Source: Chionis minor (lineage: Eukaryota; Chordata; Aves; Charadriiformes; Chionididae). From it: DNA of 64,000 nt. Position numbers and translations under genes: made by a program. The stretch is from assembly GCA_013398295.1 (NCBI GenBank), contig VZSF01006981.1, positions 62,001 through 126,000 on the forward strand, written 5' to 3'. Below are positions 25,126 to 39,239 of the stretch, piece by piece. The notes under the pieces are model-generated. The model ran no database searches, was not told where the DNA came from, and saw only the letters and a list, made by a program, of their open reading frames with translations. Each line of letters opens with the position of its first letter. Position 1 is the stretch's first letter.

Positions 25126-28100
25126 ATGATACATCAGGTTACGATTCTACACCAAACTGAGCTGAAATCAGTCTCCTATCTTCAGCCATACGTGCCGACT
25201 TACATCAAACGCTGCTCTTGTACAACTTACAAAGACGTACCTGCTCCGGGATGCAGCTGTCCGTAGAGGATTTCGCAGCAGGGAGCACACGGTTTACCAA
25301 CAGCCCCAGCGAAAAGAGGTTCAAAGGGCAAGATCAGAAAATCCCATACTTAAAATCCATGACCCTTTCCCCAGCTGGGCCAGGGAGCCAGGTGCTGCAA
25401 TGTAATTCAATCTTAACCATTAACCAGGGGGCTGAGGAGGTGTGATGCTCTCTAAGGGGCAGGGCACGGCACCCACCGAGCCTGCGGTCCACATGTGCCA
25501 GCACGGAGAGAGGATACACAGTGAGGCACTGGGATGCTCTAGGGAGCAGCACAGAGGGATGCTGAGTCCGTGAGCTGCCACCACGCCTGACCCCTCTGCA
25601 CCCTGCAGCAGCAACCAGCTCTCGGAGCTCACCTGGAACCACGGCTTCACCCTTTTCTTCAGCAGGGAAGAAAATAAAAGGATGAATGAATGTAATCTTA
25701 ATAGGTCACATAAACAATTAGCTCCAAAGCTGCCTTATAAATAGGTGACACCAGCTGTCGGTGCTTTCACTGAGAGGTGACCTGGGCCTTTGCTGCAGAA
25801 AACATTTTGGCTGTTTCAAAGGCAAAGTGCCCTCCCCTTGGGCAAGTCAGACCTCAGCTGGAGGAAGCAGCATTGGCTTGCAAGGAATATTTTGACTTCA
25901 CAAAGCTAGGCTGCTTGATTTATGGGGAATTGCTTTGGAGCTGGTCCTTGGATCTTAAAAGCCTCGTGTGCTGCTGGTGGGTGGGTTGGGGCTGCTCAGC
26001 CTTCTTGGGGTGGGAGAGCTCTGCTCCAGTGGGGCAGCAAGGTCTGGCTCAGATCAGCTTCCGCAAGAGCCAGGCTAAGCAGGGACGTCGTGTGAATGCA
26101 GTGACACTAGAGGAACACGCTTGATGCGGCTGTAGCTGCCACGGCTATGCCCGGTTTCACCACAAGCGAGCAAGCCCGTGCCGCAGCACCCAACCACGTT
26201 CCCAGGGCCTGCGGGGCCCCATTGCTGTGATGCAAGAGATGCCTTTGCCCTTGGCCTCTGCAGCGAAGTGGAGCCGTCAGCAAAGCCCCGGGGGTTTGGG
26301 GTCCCACCGCAAGGGCAGGAGGCTGGCGGTGAGGGAGGGCAGCACGCCCACCACACGGCAGGGCATTTAAACAGCTGTGGGCAAAGGGTTTGCCCAAGGA
26401 GCGCCTCTGGGTGCAAGTGCTCCCTTATCACCTATTGACGTGGCTGTGTTCACCGGGCTGCTCCTCTGGCTGCCTGCGAGCCGGAGTTTCGACGCTGCTC
26501 AAAGGGCAGGAGCTCACAGTTGCTTTTGCCATCCGATCACATGGATCGACCGCTGCACTAAGCCTGAAGGAGAATGCTGCGTGGCCGTGCCTGTTTGCCC
26601 AGCCACAAGCAGCGGAGGTGGCCTGGCACCGAGGTGCCCTGTCTCACCACGGCCAACAGGACAAACGTGCCTGGGGAGGGGGAGACAGCAGAGGCCCCAG
26701 CACCACCAGCAGCCCTGCAGCTCGCGGGCAGCCTGTGCAACACACACAGAGAGAGGGGCTCTGCTAGAAACGCAAGGTTGAAGGTTGGTTCAAACAAGGT
26801 TGGTTCTTCTTGTCCCTTAAGGGTTACAAAATCCATGGCCAAGGTTAAATGCTGAAGAGACTATGACCTCTGCCTCTGGGCTTGGAAAACACGTGTCCTG
26901 GCCTGAAAGAAGGGAGCACAGACAAAAGGAAAACAAAAAAACAAAAAAACCCAAAACAAACAAAAAAAAAAGTGCAAATCCAGAAGGAAAGTAGAGCAGG
27001 AGCGAGCCCCAGCTGATGCCAAGGAGGGAGGGCAAAGGGACAGCTTTCCAACAGGCTCAACTATTCACTGCACTACAGAGCTGCTGCATGATGGATGTAC
27101 CATTCCAGTTCTAAAACCCTCCTTAAAGCCAATTTTTGTTACATGTAACGAGGATAGAAAATAAGAAGGTGGGAATTCTCCCAGAATAACCAACATGGTT
27201 TATCCAGTATCAAAACAACTGGGTTTTTATTTTTCAGCATGAGCGATCTGGCTCCAAGTTTGAAGCTGGCCCTGTTCTTTGCCGGGGGTGAAGGTAACGC
27301 TAGGGAATCCAAGCCACAGCTTGACAGCACACGGCTGGTGGGACCAAACCTCTTCCAGGCTCCTGCTGTGGCCCCAGGCAGCCTCCAGCAGTGTTCGTGC
27401 TTCTCCCTCACCCACGTCTTTCTTCTGCAACCCATCATTACACTACACGCCTCCTTCCTCCTTGAAAAAAGCCACCAGAGAGCCCATCAGGCAGGGGGTA
27501 AGCTCCAGCCAGAGCCCACAGCGCACGCCTCAGAACGGCCAACGTGACAGCCAGCGCAGGAGCGAGGGAGGCAGACACAACTCCACCTCTGCCATTATTT
27601 CCTGGGCACCCCCGCCGTGATAAGCAGGACAGGGAGAGCCTGGGGGAAAACCAGGAGGAAAGGGAATGGGACCCAGTCGCAGCCCCTGGAGGTAAACCTG
27701 CAGGCCCCCTGCATCCCTTCTGTGAGCCCTTCGAGGCAGATGTCTTGCCCCACAGGGGCCCCTGATCTCTACTGGACTCCATTTGTGCCACTGTGACAGC
27801 CAGTTTTCTCATGCCTCTCACTGCACCTCTTTGCATTTATTTAATAAATGCTCCTCAGAGGTCCCAGGCCACTGTAGGCGCTGCTCGCGCCCTTGGTTGT
27901 TGGATCCTTTTCCATTCTGTCCCCAGTGGAAGCAATCACGCTTGTCTCACGAGTTCTGTTCTTCCTAAGCCGGGCTGCCATTTATCCATTATTACTGGAG
28001 TATCAAGGGCATCTGCACGTTTGGAAGCACATCAGCTCCCTCAAGGAAGAGGGATGAAATATCCTCCCTTGCCCGATAGATTAAATTGCTTACACAAGTG

Positions 28101-31100
28101 GAATCAGATCCAGGTTTCTGGGTTAACCAGTGGTGCTATTTTGCAATGCTGCTCTGAGGAGAGGGGTTGCAGAGAAGTCTTAGTTTGCATCCCAGAGCCG
28201 GCAAGACTGCAGGAGAGATTCGGACATCAAGTTTTCCAGCTTGGACATTTCTGGGGAACCCAGAGAGGATTCCCAAGGCAAGGATGGGTTTCTGCAGAAA
28301 CAACCTGACACACTGCCCTCTCCAAGCATAGCTGCGTTCAGCAACATACTACTTGCTGCCCTCGACACGGTTGACACAGTCTCTCTCCTCACTCACCAAT
28401 CTCTCAGTAAATTGTCCCACAAGAGCTGCAGCAGCCACCCTGGTGAGTAAGTGTCCAAAGTCAGGCACCTAGGAGTCCCTTTTGCACATCTAGCTTTGTA
28501 CGTGCCCACTGGTGACACAGCACAGATGCGGCAGAAGAGCATCCCATGATCTCAAACAGCCTATGAGCACAAACGAGAGCAGTGCAACACCTACTTAGGA
28601 CGGAGTTTGTGTAAGATGTCACTGTCCCCAACTGAGCAGCCAGCCTTGGGCTGCAGACTCCTGCCACCAGGAGAAGTGCCAGGGAGAGGCCAACACACAC
28701 GGTCCCTGGCGCTGAACGCGGAGCAGAAGGACCTGAACTTTTTGCTGCCACCTGCTGTCCCCGGCCAGCAGGGCAGGCGCTGCTCAGCTCTCCCCTCCCT
28801 GCCAGGGACCCCCCAGCCTGCGCCGGGGGCAGGAAACAGCAGGACCCATTGCCCCCCCGCAGCCCCTGCCCCCTGCGAAGCACTACAGGGACCTGGTTTG
28901 GCCACCCAGAGACACTAACAGCGAAACAAGAGTGGTGGCTTCTGTGTCCTAATTCTCCTGGTCACAAGTTCCAAAAGCACAGCTGATCCAGTTGTCCCTG
29001 ATTTTCTACCCGGCAGGAGGAAGCTGGCTGCCTCCCAGCTGCCGCACGCCGAGGCCATTTGATCCCACTGGGAACCCGCAAGTAGTTTTGTGCATCTTCC
29101 ATCCACAGCTTGAGAGGGGCTTGAGCAGAAGCCAAGAGACATCCTAGGGGGACAACCTAGGCTGCAACTGGTGCAGAGAAAAGCCCCAAGGGGGAAAAGC
29201 TGTACGAGTGCTGGTGCACTGCAGCGTGAGCCAAGGTAGCAGGAGCCAAAAAAGGCTTTTTTTTTTTTTTCTTGCAATTCCTTGAGCAACAGCGCTTGAG
29301 GAGATGCAGCATGTGCCCAGTTGGGAAGAGACAGGGAGCAGCTAACACAGAAGGATCCACATGACCACTGCAAGAGGAGTTTGAACAACGCACTGGCAGC
29401 AACTTTACTACTAGGCTAAAATTGTCCTTCTGATACATTTCCAAGGGCATGAAGATGGGACTTGCCCATACTTGCTTTGCAGCTTTTTTCTAGGAGAAAA
29501 TTTAGTTGTTGCAACAGCAGTAGGATATTCGGGGACACTCAAGAAAGTTAAACTCAATCTGGTGTTGCAAGGGGATTTGCCAACGGTCATCACACCCCAC
29601 TCACAGGTGCCTTTTCAGAGCTGGGGTGGCCTGCATTTGACTCTGCTTCCTTCAGTCTGGAATTGTGCCCGCAAAGGGCCTTCATGTAGTTTCACCAAAC
29701 CACTTTATAGCGGTGCTTTCATGTAATTTGGATTAACCTCACGCTCTATTCCCTGTGCAGAGACAGTCCTGTTCCACACCGGTGTAAACTGCAGCGCCGC
29801 CAGCCTTGGTTGGGTGTGGCGCAGCGAAGGATCATACTGCAAGCAGCCAGGAGAGACAAACACATCCCATTCGTTTGCCGGGCCTCAGGGGACACTGGAG
29901 ATGGGAAGCAATGCAGAGACGGGGTCCAGGTACGCACCCAGGTGGACGCTCACCAAGGGCTGCTCCTTGCAGGCTGAAGTCATTGTCCACGATTTGCCTG
30001 ACGATCTCCAGGTTGGACTGTCTTCATTTCAGTGAATTCCATCCCGAGACCAGTGATTGCCAAAGCTCAATCCCACAGCAAGCACTTCTGGATTCAGTGC
30101 TCTCCTGGCTGGCCTTCAGTGCCACATGAACACACCAACAAGATGGCAGTGGCAGCCATTCACCTTGCAGCAAGGGACATTTAGCCCTGGGAAGCAGTGG
30201 CTCACCTTTGCTGCTAGTCCAGAGAGGAGCTTCCTCCCTGCTGAGCCCACCATGAGGAGAGGGGCAAGGTGACAGCTGCAGACACAGAGGAAATAGTAAT
30301 TAAAAAAATAAATGAAACTTATGTCTGTTCTTCAACTGACAGAACAAATAAATTGGGGAGTGGGTGCCAGGAAGCATCTCAGATGACCAGGTGTCTACAC
30401 TTAAAATGCTGCAGAAGCCCCACAGCAGCAGAGCTGCAGGTGCTCAGGCCTAAACAGAACCCTGCCCGTTCCTCCAAGGCAGCCTTTTGCATTTCAAATA
30501 AACGGGGCAACCCAGGATTCCATCACCTGGGCTGGGCCTGGCACTACGCACTATCCAAAGCCGTTTTTGCATCCTCTTCATTAAATATTGTATTGTTTAT
30601 TTATAGGCAGAATCACAGGCCCTGAAATGAACCAGGAGAGGGAAGAGAAGCAGAAAAGCTTCTCTCTTCTGTTGTGAAAGGTCAGTTGAGAAGTAGTTGA
30701 AAAACACCTTTGTGGGAATAGCTGCCCACTCCTTCACTGTCCTCACTGCATTCCAGGCAGAAACCAGTATCTCCTGGCCCCGCGCCGCCCAGCAGCAAAA
30801 CCCAGGTGCAGGCAGGTTATTCCCACAGCTTCAGGCAAGGCTCCACCACTGGTTCAGCTCCAGGCAAGGCAACCACCACTCCAGTGACGTTGTCTTGCAG
30901 AGCGCGGACCGGTGCGAGCAAGGACGGGGGCAGCAGGAGCATCAGCTGTGCCTGTGAGGCCCAAACACAATTCCCAAGGTGAAGCAAGCGGCACAGACAG
31001 GCACGCTGCACCACTTCACTAATAAACCAGGAAGAACGGGCAAGAAAACAAGAAGCAAGGGGATAATCTTGGGTGTCGTGTATTCACGATGTGCGAGCCG

Positions 31101-34100
31101 GGTGCGCAGAGCCCTAAATACCTACCTAAATAGCACGAAAAAATTCCATTTTACAGCAATCAGCCTACCAAACACCCGCCTATAAAAACTCAACCAGCCT
31201 TGCTCTGAAAGCTTCTCTGCTTTACAGGCCAGCAGCATTTGTGGTTGTTCCATACTGCTGGCACATGCAGGAGCCAAAGGCGTGCTCATGTTTCTGTTGC
31301 TCCTTTGGTCAGGTCCCTGTTAACACAGCAGGTAAGACCAGTATCTCCCAGGTGAACACAGCTTCAAGTCTTTCTACCCGCCGTTTGCTCAGATCTCAGC
31401 GGCGAAACTTGGCCTGTACTTGGAAAGAACACAAAGCAAAACGCCGTGGTTATCAGCTCGGTCTCCCTGTTGTGTAGCCCTAGCGACAAAGCCTATTCAG
31501 GGTTACTGGCAGTGTGTTTTGCAAGAGGTAAACAGGCTCCGCACCCAGCTGCAAGGACACGTGTGGGCAAGTTTCCGAGCCACAAGTGAAACTAGGAGCT
31601 CTGGGCAATTTGTTTTTAGGGCTTTGCTGTGTCAGAGCGGACTCCCAGCCCCCTTGGTTCAGGAGCTAACCTTCCAGCTGGCAGACCTAAGTTCAAGCCT
31701 CACACGCAACGCAAAGTGGGCACAGAAAAGGATGACGCTGTTGGGAACACTGATCTTCATGGTCTTTAAAAGGAATCAGGCCAACACAGAGTACAGGCAG
31801 TCACACGACTGGGGAAACGGGGAATATCGGCACCTCAAGAGGAGCACAAGATAGAAGCAGCGTAAGTGCTTGCAAACTGGCTTAAGAGCAGCTTCGCGTG
31901 GAAAGTGACTTCTTCCAAAGCAGTTTAAAGACCAGCTCCTCTCAAACACTGGTCAGGTAAAAGCAGCTTACTGGAGGCAGGTCTCCTGCCGAAGGCTGCT
32001 GGGATGGCAGCGTGCTGCAAGAAAGCAGCAACTGTCCCCTTGGAACACAAAGCCTGACCCCACACGCGTACCGCAGACAAACTCGTGCCATCGAGGTTTC
32101 TCAACTGCTCCGTCCCCAGCATGAAAGGAGTTTTATCCTTGGCTGGGCATTCCCTGGAAAGGTCTACAAAGCAGGTTTCCTGGAGAGTTAAGTCTGTTTT
32201 CAGCAAACAGAAACGGAGGTTGTGCGGGTAGTCTCAGCACAGGAGCTACCACTCATTCCCTCCTGTCAGTCTAAAAAGAGTAAGACCAGCTTCTGTTGTC
32301 CCTGCATCCCCAAACATCCTGCTCCATTTCTTAGGAAGTTCCAAAACATGCAGAAAGCAGACAGATGAGCAAGCTTTGCTTTGAAGCTTTGGGAAATAAA
32401 AAAGGAAGAGCTGCATTTCTTTTTTCGCAATGACAGGGTCATCAAAGATGCAGACGCTGGACGCAGGGGCATGTTGAAGCAACACTCCCACATAAATGGT
32501 GCGTTATAGCCTAAACTGGAGACACCAAGAAGAGCAAGGTCACGCTTAGCTGTGAACTTGGGGTCCGTACCCTGAAAGACACAGGAAAGTATTATCGCTT
32601 TATTTCTCTTCATGGAGAGAAACCCGTCCTTCAGACTAATCAGGGTAGGGGGACGGTTTTTATCATTTGATGAAAGCTATAGCTGAAAAAAGCAAGACTA
32701 CAGAACACATTACTGTGAAATGCTTTGAAATAAGTCACTAGCACGGTCCTAATCTGCAATCCCATAGTTAGTTCTTGTTGCTTCATGTTAAAAGGATAGA
32801 AAAATGAAGAGTTAGAGGCACAAAAAGGGTCCTTAAAAAGGCACGGACAAGTCTTTGTCTATATAGCAACAAAAAGATGAAAAACCTCCGCAAAATTATT
32901 GGGCAAGAGGAACATACTTAAGTATAACTGAAATATTCCAGTTTGAGCTCTATCAGAAGTCCGGAGTTTGTTTTGGATTTAAAGCACCCCCCACAAAAAC
33001 AGGTAAGTGAGAATTGAAAGCTCAGTGACTGGGACTCCCCCCTTAAATCAGTCAAGTTTTAGGTTACCATGTTTCAGACAGAAACCATGCAGTAACTTCA
33101 AAAAAGATTACCCAGGTCACTGTTTGACCAGGCTATTTCTAAGACGCTCTTCTGAAGCCTTTCAGTGGGATGCTTACCTAAAGCCCACTGTTTTAATCTG
33201 ATTTAGCAGTTCCAGTGCTGTGGTTAACAGAAGAGAAAATAGAAGCATAATCTATATTACATGCAAATCCCTGCATCTGTACCTTTAAGTTTAAAACAGC
33301 CAGAAGTTTACACTTAGATGACAGAGAAAGCATCAACTAATACAAATTGTGCCTCCTGAAATAGCCAAAGTCCGCTGTATTAACAGCCTAAGTGGAAAAA
33401 AATTCAGCAGGGGAAAGTTTTAGTAAGCAACCATTCCAACTAATAAGTCCTGGGGGCTGATCTGACTACTACTCACTTAAATGTGAGTGGAGCACAAACA
33501 CTTGCAATTTTCTTACTAGCCTGAAGAAGGATAAGGTCACAAATGGAAATAATAAAAGGTGGCAAGAGAAAATAAACAAACAGATAATGGCTTATATGAA
33601 ATTGAACAATTACTGACTGTATTCAGCAGCAACTGCCAACCTCAGCCATCCCCCATGCTGCAAGCCCACGTCTGTGTTTTGTTCTGAATACAGCTACACT
33701 GCCCCAGCCAGGATGAATTCATATTCCTGCATCCCAGATGCTTTGGAAAAGAGGGTTAATTATCTTGCCTTTTTAATAGCTGCTGGCTCCCTGGCACGTT
33801 CCTGCAGACTACTCATTCCCTTGCATGAAGGCCCACTCAGTCTGCAGCTGCTCCACAAACACCAGAGAAGGAAAAAGTTCAATAAATCACGCCAAAAATT
33901 AAGACCCTGCATCAGCAGCTGCAACAGTCAAGAGGAAGAGCAGTGACCTGATCTGAATTAATTTGTGGCCCTAGCCCAGGGAGCCGGCTGGGAAAAGCCA
34001 GAACAGGAAGGCTTGGCACAGGACAGATACCAAAGCTTTTTGAACACAAGAAAAGGGACTGAGGTTATTTCCTTTCGAGGGACACAGCCAAAGCACAGCG

Positions 34101-34575
34101 CAAGTAATCTGGCCGCATTAGGTTCCTCCACATCCTGTGGGAATTGCAATCCTTGGAGAAAGAAATCTTCTATTTTCAACAGGGAAAGAGCATTATGCAT
34201 TAGGAGACTTAACGGAACACAAATATTTTGTTCTTTTCACTGGATACAGCTGTCGAGAAATGGGAGCTCTTCACCCTTTATCAAATCAGATGCTTTAGCA
34301 GTAGAACTTGGGGGCCTCATCATCCCAAACCCTGAACAGCTATTTGTTTCAGCTTATTTTCATCTCCGACTATGCCCCCGCCAGCTTTTGTCAGGAATCC
34401 AAATGGCATAGAGAAACATCACATTATCACGCGAGCGCCTCCGATCACCCCTCTTCCCAAGTGTCAATTTTAACGGAGCAACTCGGAATCTACTGTCTTA
34501 CTACTCACTTAGCATGCGTGAGGTTTAACAAGCGAGGAAAGAAAATAGAAATCCCTTTTTTTTACAGATGAAGAA
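25126..34575. other. Intergenic stretch, GC-rich to about 31 kb then AT-richer
   Basis: No recognisable exon. It contains a TATA-box-like TATAAATA at 25736-25743 with no supported gene after it, and an A/C-rich tract at 26926-26972. Base composition falls back towards AT after about 31.8 kb. Confidence 0.45.
26926..26972. repeat. A-rich/C low-complexity tract
   Basis: Long A runs broken by single C or CCC, of the type AAAACAAAAAAACCCAAAAC. Confidence 0.85.
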
Positions 34576-34724
34576 TGATGGAATCGCCGTCACGGGAGGT
34601 ATTTAAAAGACGGGTAGACGTGGTGCTGAGGGACATGGGTTAGGTGTGGTTTTGGCAGCGTAGGTTTATGGTTGGACTCGATCTTGAAGGTCTCTTCCAA
34701 CCCAAGTGATTCTATGATTCTATG
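34576..34724 (+). mobile_element. Short CR1 3' tail (about 150 bp)
   Basis: 5'-truncated copy starting at GATGGAATCGCC and continuing ATTTAAAAGACGGGTAGACG and GGACATGGGTTAGG. It ends with the octamer tail GATTCTATGATTCTATG. Same subfamily as the copies at 14.5 and 19 kb. Confidence 0.93.
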
Positions 34725-37700
34725 TCAAGTATTTCTCCATTCAGCTATTCCAGTCCCAGACCATTCCTTACGGAAGCAAAGGTAGACTGGGAAGAGCCTA
34801 GATCAATTTAAAACACGTGGTCTTCACAACTAAGAACAAAAATAGCCCAAGCTAGAAGAAATGAAGAACACCTCGCTTCTAAGACAGGCTGGCCTTGGGG
34901 GAGATCCCACCTATCAGACCACTTCATCCAGCTGAACATGCACCGCTCACCCTTGTCAGCCTCGCAGTCTGGGAGGGAAGCACAGGTCTAGCAACCCATG
35001 CTCATCCCTTGCTCCTTAGCGTCCTCCTTCCAGAGGTCTTGCAGCACCCTTTGTCCCTTGCTTACACACTATTCTCCCTTCGCTCCTGAATTTCACAACG
35101 AAGCAGGTCACACAACACGCTTCTCTCCTCCTCTTCCTCAGTGAGGCCTTTCTTACCCATCTTCGAGCACCTCAACCTATGACATAGGACACCACCCCAC
35201 CACCACACAGGAGACACTCCGTGGAGCACCAGACTGCTTTTTTTTCCCTTTACACCTATCCCTTTCTTTGGGACTCTCGCTACCGGAGCACCCAAAATCA
35301 ACAAGGTTTGTTTCCTTAAGGTTGACACGTTTTTGTCACATGCGCACGGGGCACCATGAGCTTTTCTACGACAAGATGCCAGAACACAGCTTGGTCACAG
35401 CATCCAACGTCCAAACTGATGTATGGAACCACTGAAAGGCAAGTTTTACAGCAGGACTCTTTAAGTTACCTTTTATACATCAGATACGTGAGGGTGGGAG
35501 GCTCTCAACCGCAGCACAGCTGCGCCCAGTTTACGGTCAAAAATCAGAACAATGGTTATTTTGTGCTTTAAGAACTCTTCGCAGGAAGCTGAGCCCATAA
35601 CTAGTGTTTTATTTTCCCATGCCTTCTTGCACACTATTTCTGGCCAAAGCCATGCCAATGCAAACAAGATTATTTTTGAGATTATTACAACCTCCGCAAT
35701 TGCCAGAAGGGAATAAACCAATAGACATAAAAAAACCTGGAACGGCTAAAAATCCTACTAGTAGCTACAGATGTGAGAATACAATGTACTTTCAAAAGAG
35801 GACACCAAAAAAATCCCAAAGATGTTTAAACACATCCCAGAAGTGAAAAAAAAAAAAAAATTTAAGGAAGTGTGTTCATGTTCCCATACTTTGACACATT
35901 ATATAATAGAAGAGACTGAATGTCTCCTGCTAATCCATCATAATATTCAAACAAGTTCAAGCGCTGTTCACAAGAAAACACACAGCAGGAAAAGGAGCAA
36001 GTTGCATTTAATTACAACAAAGAGGGTTTCGGCCAGTTACAAGCCAGCTTACCCCAACCATTATTCCCTTACTAAAAGACAGACTTAGTGACACCACATT
36101 AAGTTGTAGCATTCCTTTCATAAAGCAGGACACCCAAACACTTCCTGAATGGTTTCTTTTAAATCTTTTCTTATATCACCCTAGTGACATACTCTGTCTT
36201 GCTGTGGTGGTACAGGAAGTCAAAGAGCAACTATTCCCTCTTCTTGCATATAAGGAAAAATAAATATAAACAAGGATTGGATTATCATGAGAGAAGACAA
36301 ACAGATCTCCACCCCAATGCATCATTTACCGCCAATGAAAAGTGATCAATTAGGAAAAAAAAAAAATTAAAAAAAACCACAAAAAACCAACAACAACCAA
36401 AAAAAGCAGGACAGACACAAAGATACTACAATGCAAATGCCAGCTGCTTACAAGCAGGGAATGTGCATAGCAATGTTCACTATTTTGCTTGTATGGCTTA
36501 TGCAAGAGAGACAGATAAAACCCCACATGGAGAGACCTTAATGGTTTTATTTTCATGCAACTAGTAATACTGCTGCCAAATTACAGACAAACTTCACTCC
36601 CCTTGGAGAAACTAACTCTTCACCTGCCCCTGCCCTGTTTTTGCTCTAAAGAGCAAGATCATAGGTGAACAGACCTCGTTTGTGGAAGGAGGAGACCAAC
36701 CTCATTCCTCCCTGAGGACAAGCATCCATCCTTGCAGGCCCAAAGAAGACATTATTTTCTTTTACAGCACAACACCAGCAAGGAATCTTTCCTGTTCTCA
36801 ACTTTTACATTTATAAGACTATTATTTTAAGGAGAAAGAGGCTTGAACAATTTTTCAGTCTCCTCTCTTTTCCTCCCCACATGGCACAGGCTATGGATTT
36901 TGTATTTGGGACTTCTAGCTGGTATCAAGTCCTCTCAGATACACCTGGAACTAGTCTGTCCTCTGTTTGATCTGGGCAGCCACAGGAAAGACACCTTTCA
37001 CCCGAACATCTTAGGCACTGAATGCTGTGATCCACCAAGGACACTGGAACACTAAAGTGCTTATTTATTTTTTTTTCCTTCCTTTTTTGTAAAACCTGAA
37101 TGCTTCAAGAGTCACTCATCCTACATCCCAAACGTACTATTCTTAATGCTCAAGTACAAACAACTTGACATCTGAAACTACATTAATACAAACAGCAATC
37201 CAAAGTTAGGACAGAAGAAAACAGGTTTCCACAGAACATTTAAGTTGATGGGAGAGAAATGAATGATTGGGAGAGACCTTTTACAGTTAAAACACCAGAC
37301 AGCACAGGACATTTCACTAGCGCCCAGCATTTCTGTTGGCAAGATGTGGCACGTGGCCTTCCACCCTGCAGGTCTATGGAAGCCATTTTTGGGGGAAAAG
37401 CACTGCAGCTGAAAGAATATTAGCAGTGCCCCCTAAAATGCAGAGGGGAGCATTACTCCAACCCTCTGCATAAAGAGCTGCCGAAGAGCAGCTGTCTTTT
37501 CAGTTCCCAGTTCGGACATCGTAGAAGCCCGATTTGAATACCTGAAATACTCATTACCTGAAGCACAAACAAAATGGAGGTAGACAGGGCAAAAATGGAT
37601 CACTATTGATGAGGAAACCTGAAGGACAGCTGACACATTTTCCCTTGTACGATAAGCTGCATTTGCCTTGGAACTAAGAACGGGGAAGATCCAGTCTGTA

Positions 37701-38489
37701 TTTAAAGCTGCGTGCAACGCCCACGGTCTGTCAACATACTGCAACATTGTCTCTCGAGGACAAACACACCGCACAAAGAATCTTGCGTTGGATATGCAAT
37801 GGATATGGATAAAATCCGTAAAGACAGAACGGAGAACTTGAATGATAAGACATAAAATATCTGATAAAATAACTTCTCTGGAATCACTAAGAGCAGAACT
37901 AAAAGAAGTCCTAAGCACTTTGCTGCAAATTCAGAAAAAGAAACAAACAGAGTGCCTAGGACAACAGCTCCCAAGACTTCCCTGCTTGGATTGCCATTTC
38001 TGGGGGTTTAGCCCAAGTAAGACACAACTCCAGTTCTAAAAGAAAGAACAGAGGTTTCAAAGTACTGGAACAAAACAAGTCATCTTCTCCATAACGAAAG
38101 ATTTCTTGCCTCATTAACTTCACGTCATGTAATTCGTTACATTATCTGAATCCCACCTAGATTACCTCAGTTTAAGCGAGAGGTTAGCCAAGTCTAATCA
38201 CCCCGTGAATGATCATAACAGAAGTATAAGATAAATCAGACAAAAAAAAAAAACAAACAACAACATTAACTGTCCAGGTATGAAAGAGTATGGTGGGGCT
38301 TGCTTTTTGTTTTAACTCTTTTTACCACCTTGGTTTCTATTGCAATCATTCTTCTGCATATCCAACTTTTACCATTTAGTATGTCATATTACAAAAAAAA
38401 AAAAAGTCAAGAGGATATGCTAAACACCAAAGATTTAAGTTTAAATTATGGAAAATGAGGATGAACACATTGATACAGGCTTGCAATTT
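34725..38489. other. Non-coding stretch downstream of HNRNPLL
   Basis: AT-rich sequence with A/C-rich low complexity at 36352-36409 and no recognised gene. A 161-codon minus-strand frame without an ATG start covers 37433-37918 and matches nothing I know. The distal part could belong to a longer HNRNPLL 3' UTR. Confidence 0.45.
36352..36409. repeat. A/C low-complexity tract
   Basis: A runs broken by CC and CAAC, of the type AAAAAACCACAAAAAACC. Confidence 0.85.
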
Positions 38490-39183
38490 TAATTTTTAAA
38501 AGGCCCCTACGGTGGGACTAGCTATAGATGGCATCATGCTAATGCAAATGGAAAATAGTTGTTAAAAAAAACTAAAACCACTTTAAATAAGTATGAATTC
38601 ACACCATATACATGTACATACTTAATAATTTTCTACGTTAGCTTTGTTTGAACTATAAATCAAGTCTATACTACTAAAAATTTGGTATGTGCAACATTAA
38701 CCTGATTAAAGCATTTTATAAATACAAGCTTTTTAGTATTGCAACATACTTCACTACTTAACATACTGAAAAAACAAGTTCTACATTTAAAACTGATTAA
38801 TAATTCTGCCAATTAAGACTACAAATGGAAAAATACTTGCTAATCTTTAACATTATTGAAAATGCAAATATATTTCATTTTTTGGAAGAAAACAATCTTG
38901 TTTATACTACCGGTGGTTCTTTTGACATTTGAAGATAACTACACTAACAAAATACAAACTTTGTAATAACCTTACAACATGTACTTCTCAGAGGCAGAAA
39001 GAAAAAAAATCTGGTTTGTATTTATGAAGGAACATCCATTTATTATAAAACAAGATAAAAGATATTAGAATTAACTTGAAACAAGGCAACATTAGAACAA
39101 CCACTTTAGAGCTTTGTGAACGAAGTGTAGTTTTAAACTTGCAAATCAAGGTGAATGTAGCTCTTGACATGCTGTCCTCTTCT
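38490..39183 (-). other. HNRNPLL: Probable HNRNPLL 3' UTR with candidate poly(A) signals
   Basis: AT-rich sequence directly downstream of the stop codon. A minus-strand AATAAA lies at 39039-39044, about 140 nt past the stop. An ATTAAA lies near 38489-38494, followed on the minus strand by a TGTGTT element, which would give a UTR of roughly 700 nt. A further AATAAA is at 37064-37069. Which site is used cannot be told from sequence alone. Confidence 0.5.
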
Positions 39184-39239
39184 CTATAAATGGGACGAAG
39201 TAGAGAAGCAGAGCTTCAAGGTGTATGGGTTGGAGCCAT
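39184..39239 (-). CDS. HNRNPLL: HNRNPLL terminal coding exon 13
   Basis: 56 nt, residues 462-479 plus stop TAG at 39184-39186. The acceptor is CTCCTGACAG. The exon encodes GSNPYTLKLCFSTSSHL, the conserved C-terminus of the hnRNP L-like family. It is too short to appear as a long frame and was found by searching for the expected C-terminus on the minus strand. Confidence 0.95.

Noticed and set aside
25736..25743. TATAAATA box as a core promoter
   Set aside because: No supported transcript or exon follows; a near-identical string occurs at 4176-4185 by chance in AT-rich DNA.
16155..30035. Dozens of overlapping frames of 60-188 codons on both strands
   Set aside because: They overlap in several frames at once, have no recognisable domains or repeat family, and fit the low stop density of GC-rich DNA.
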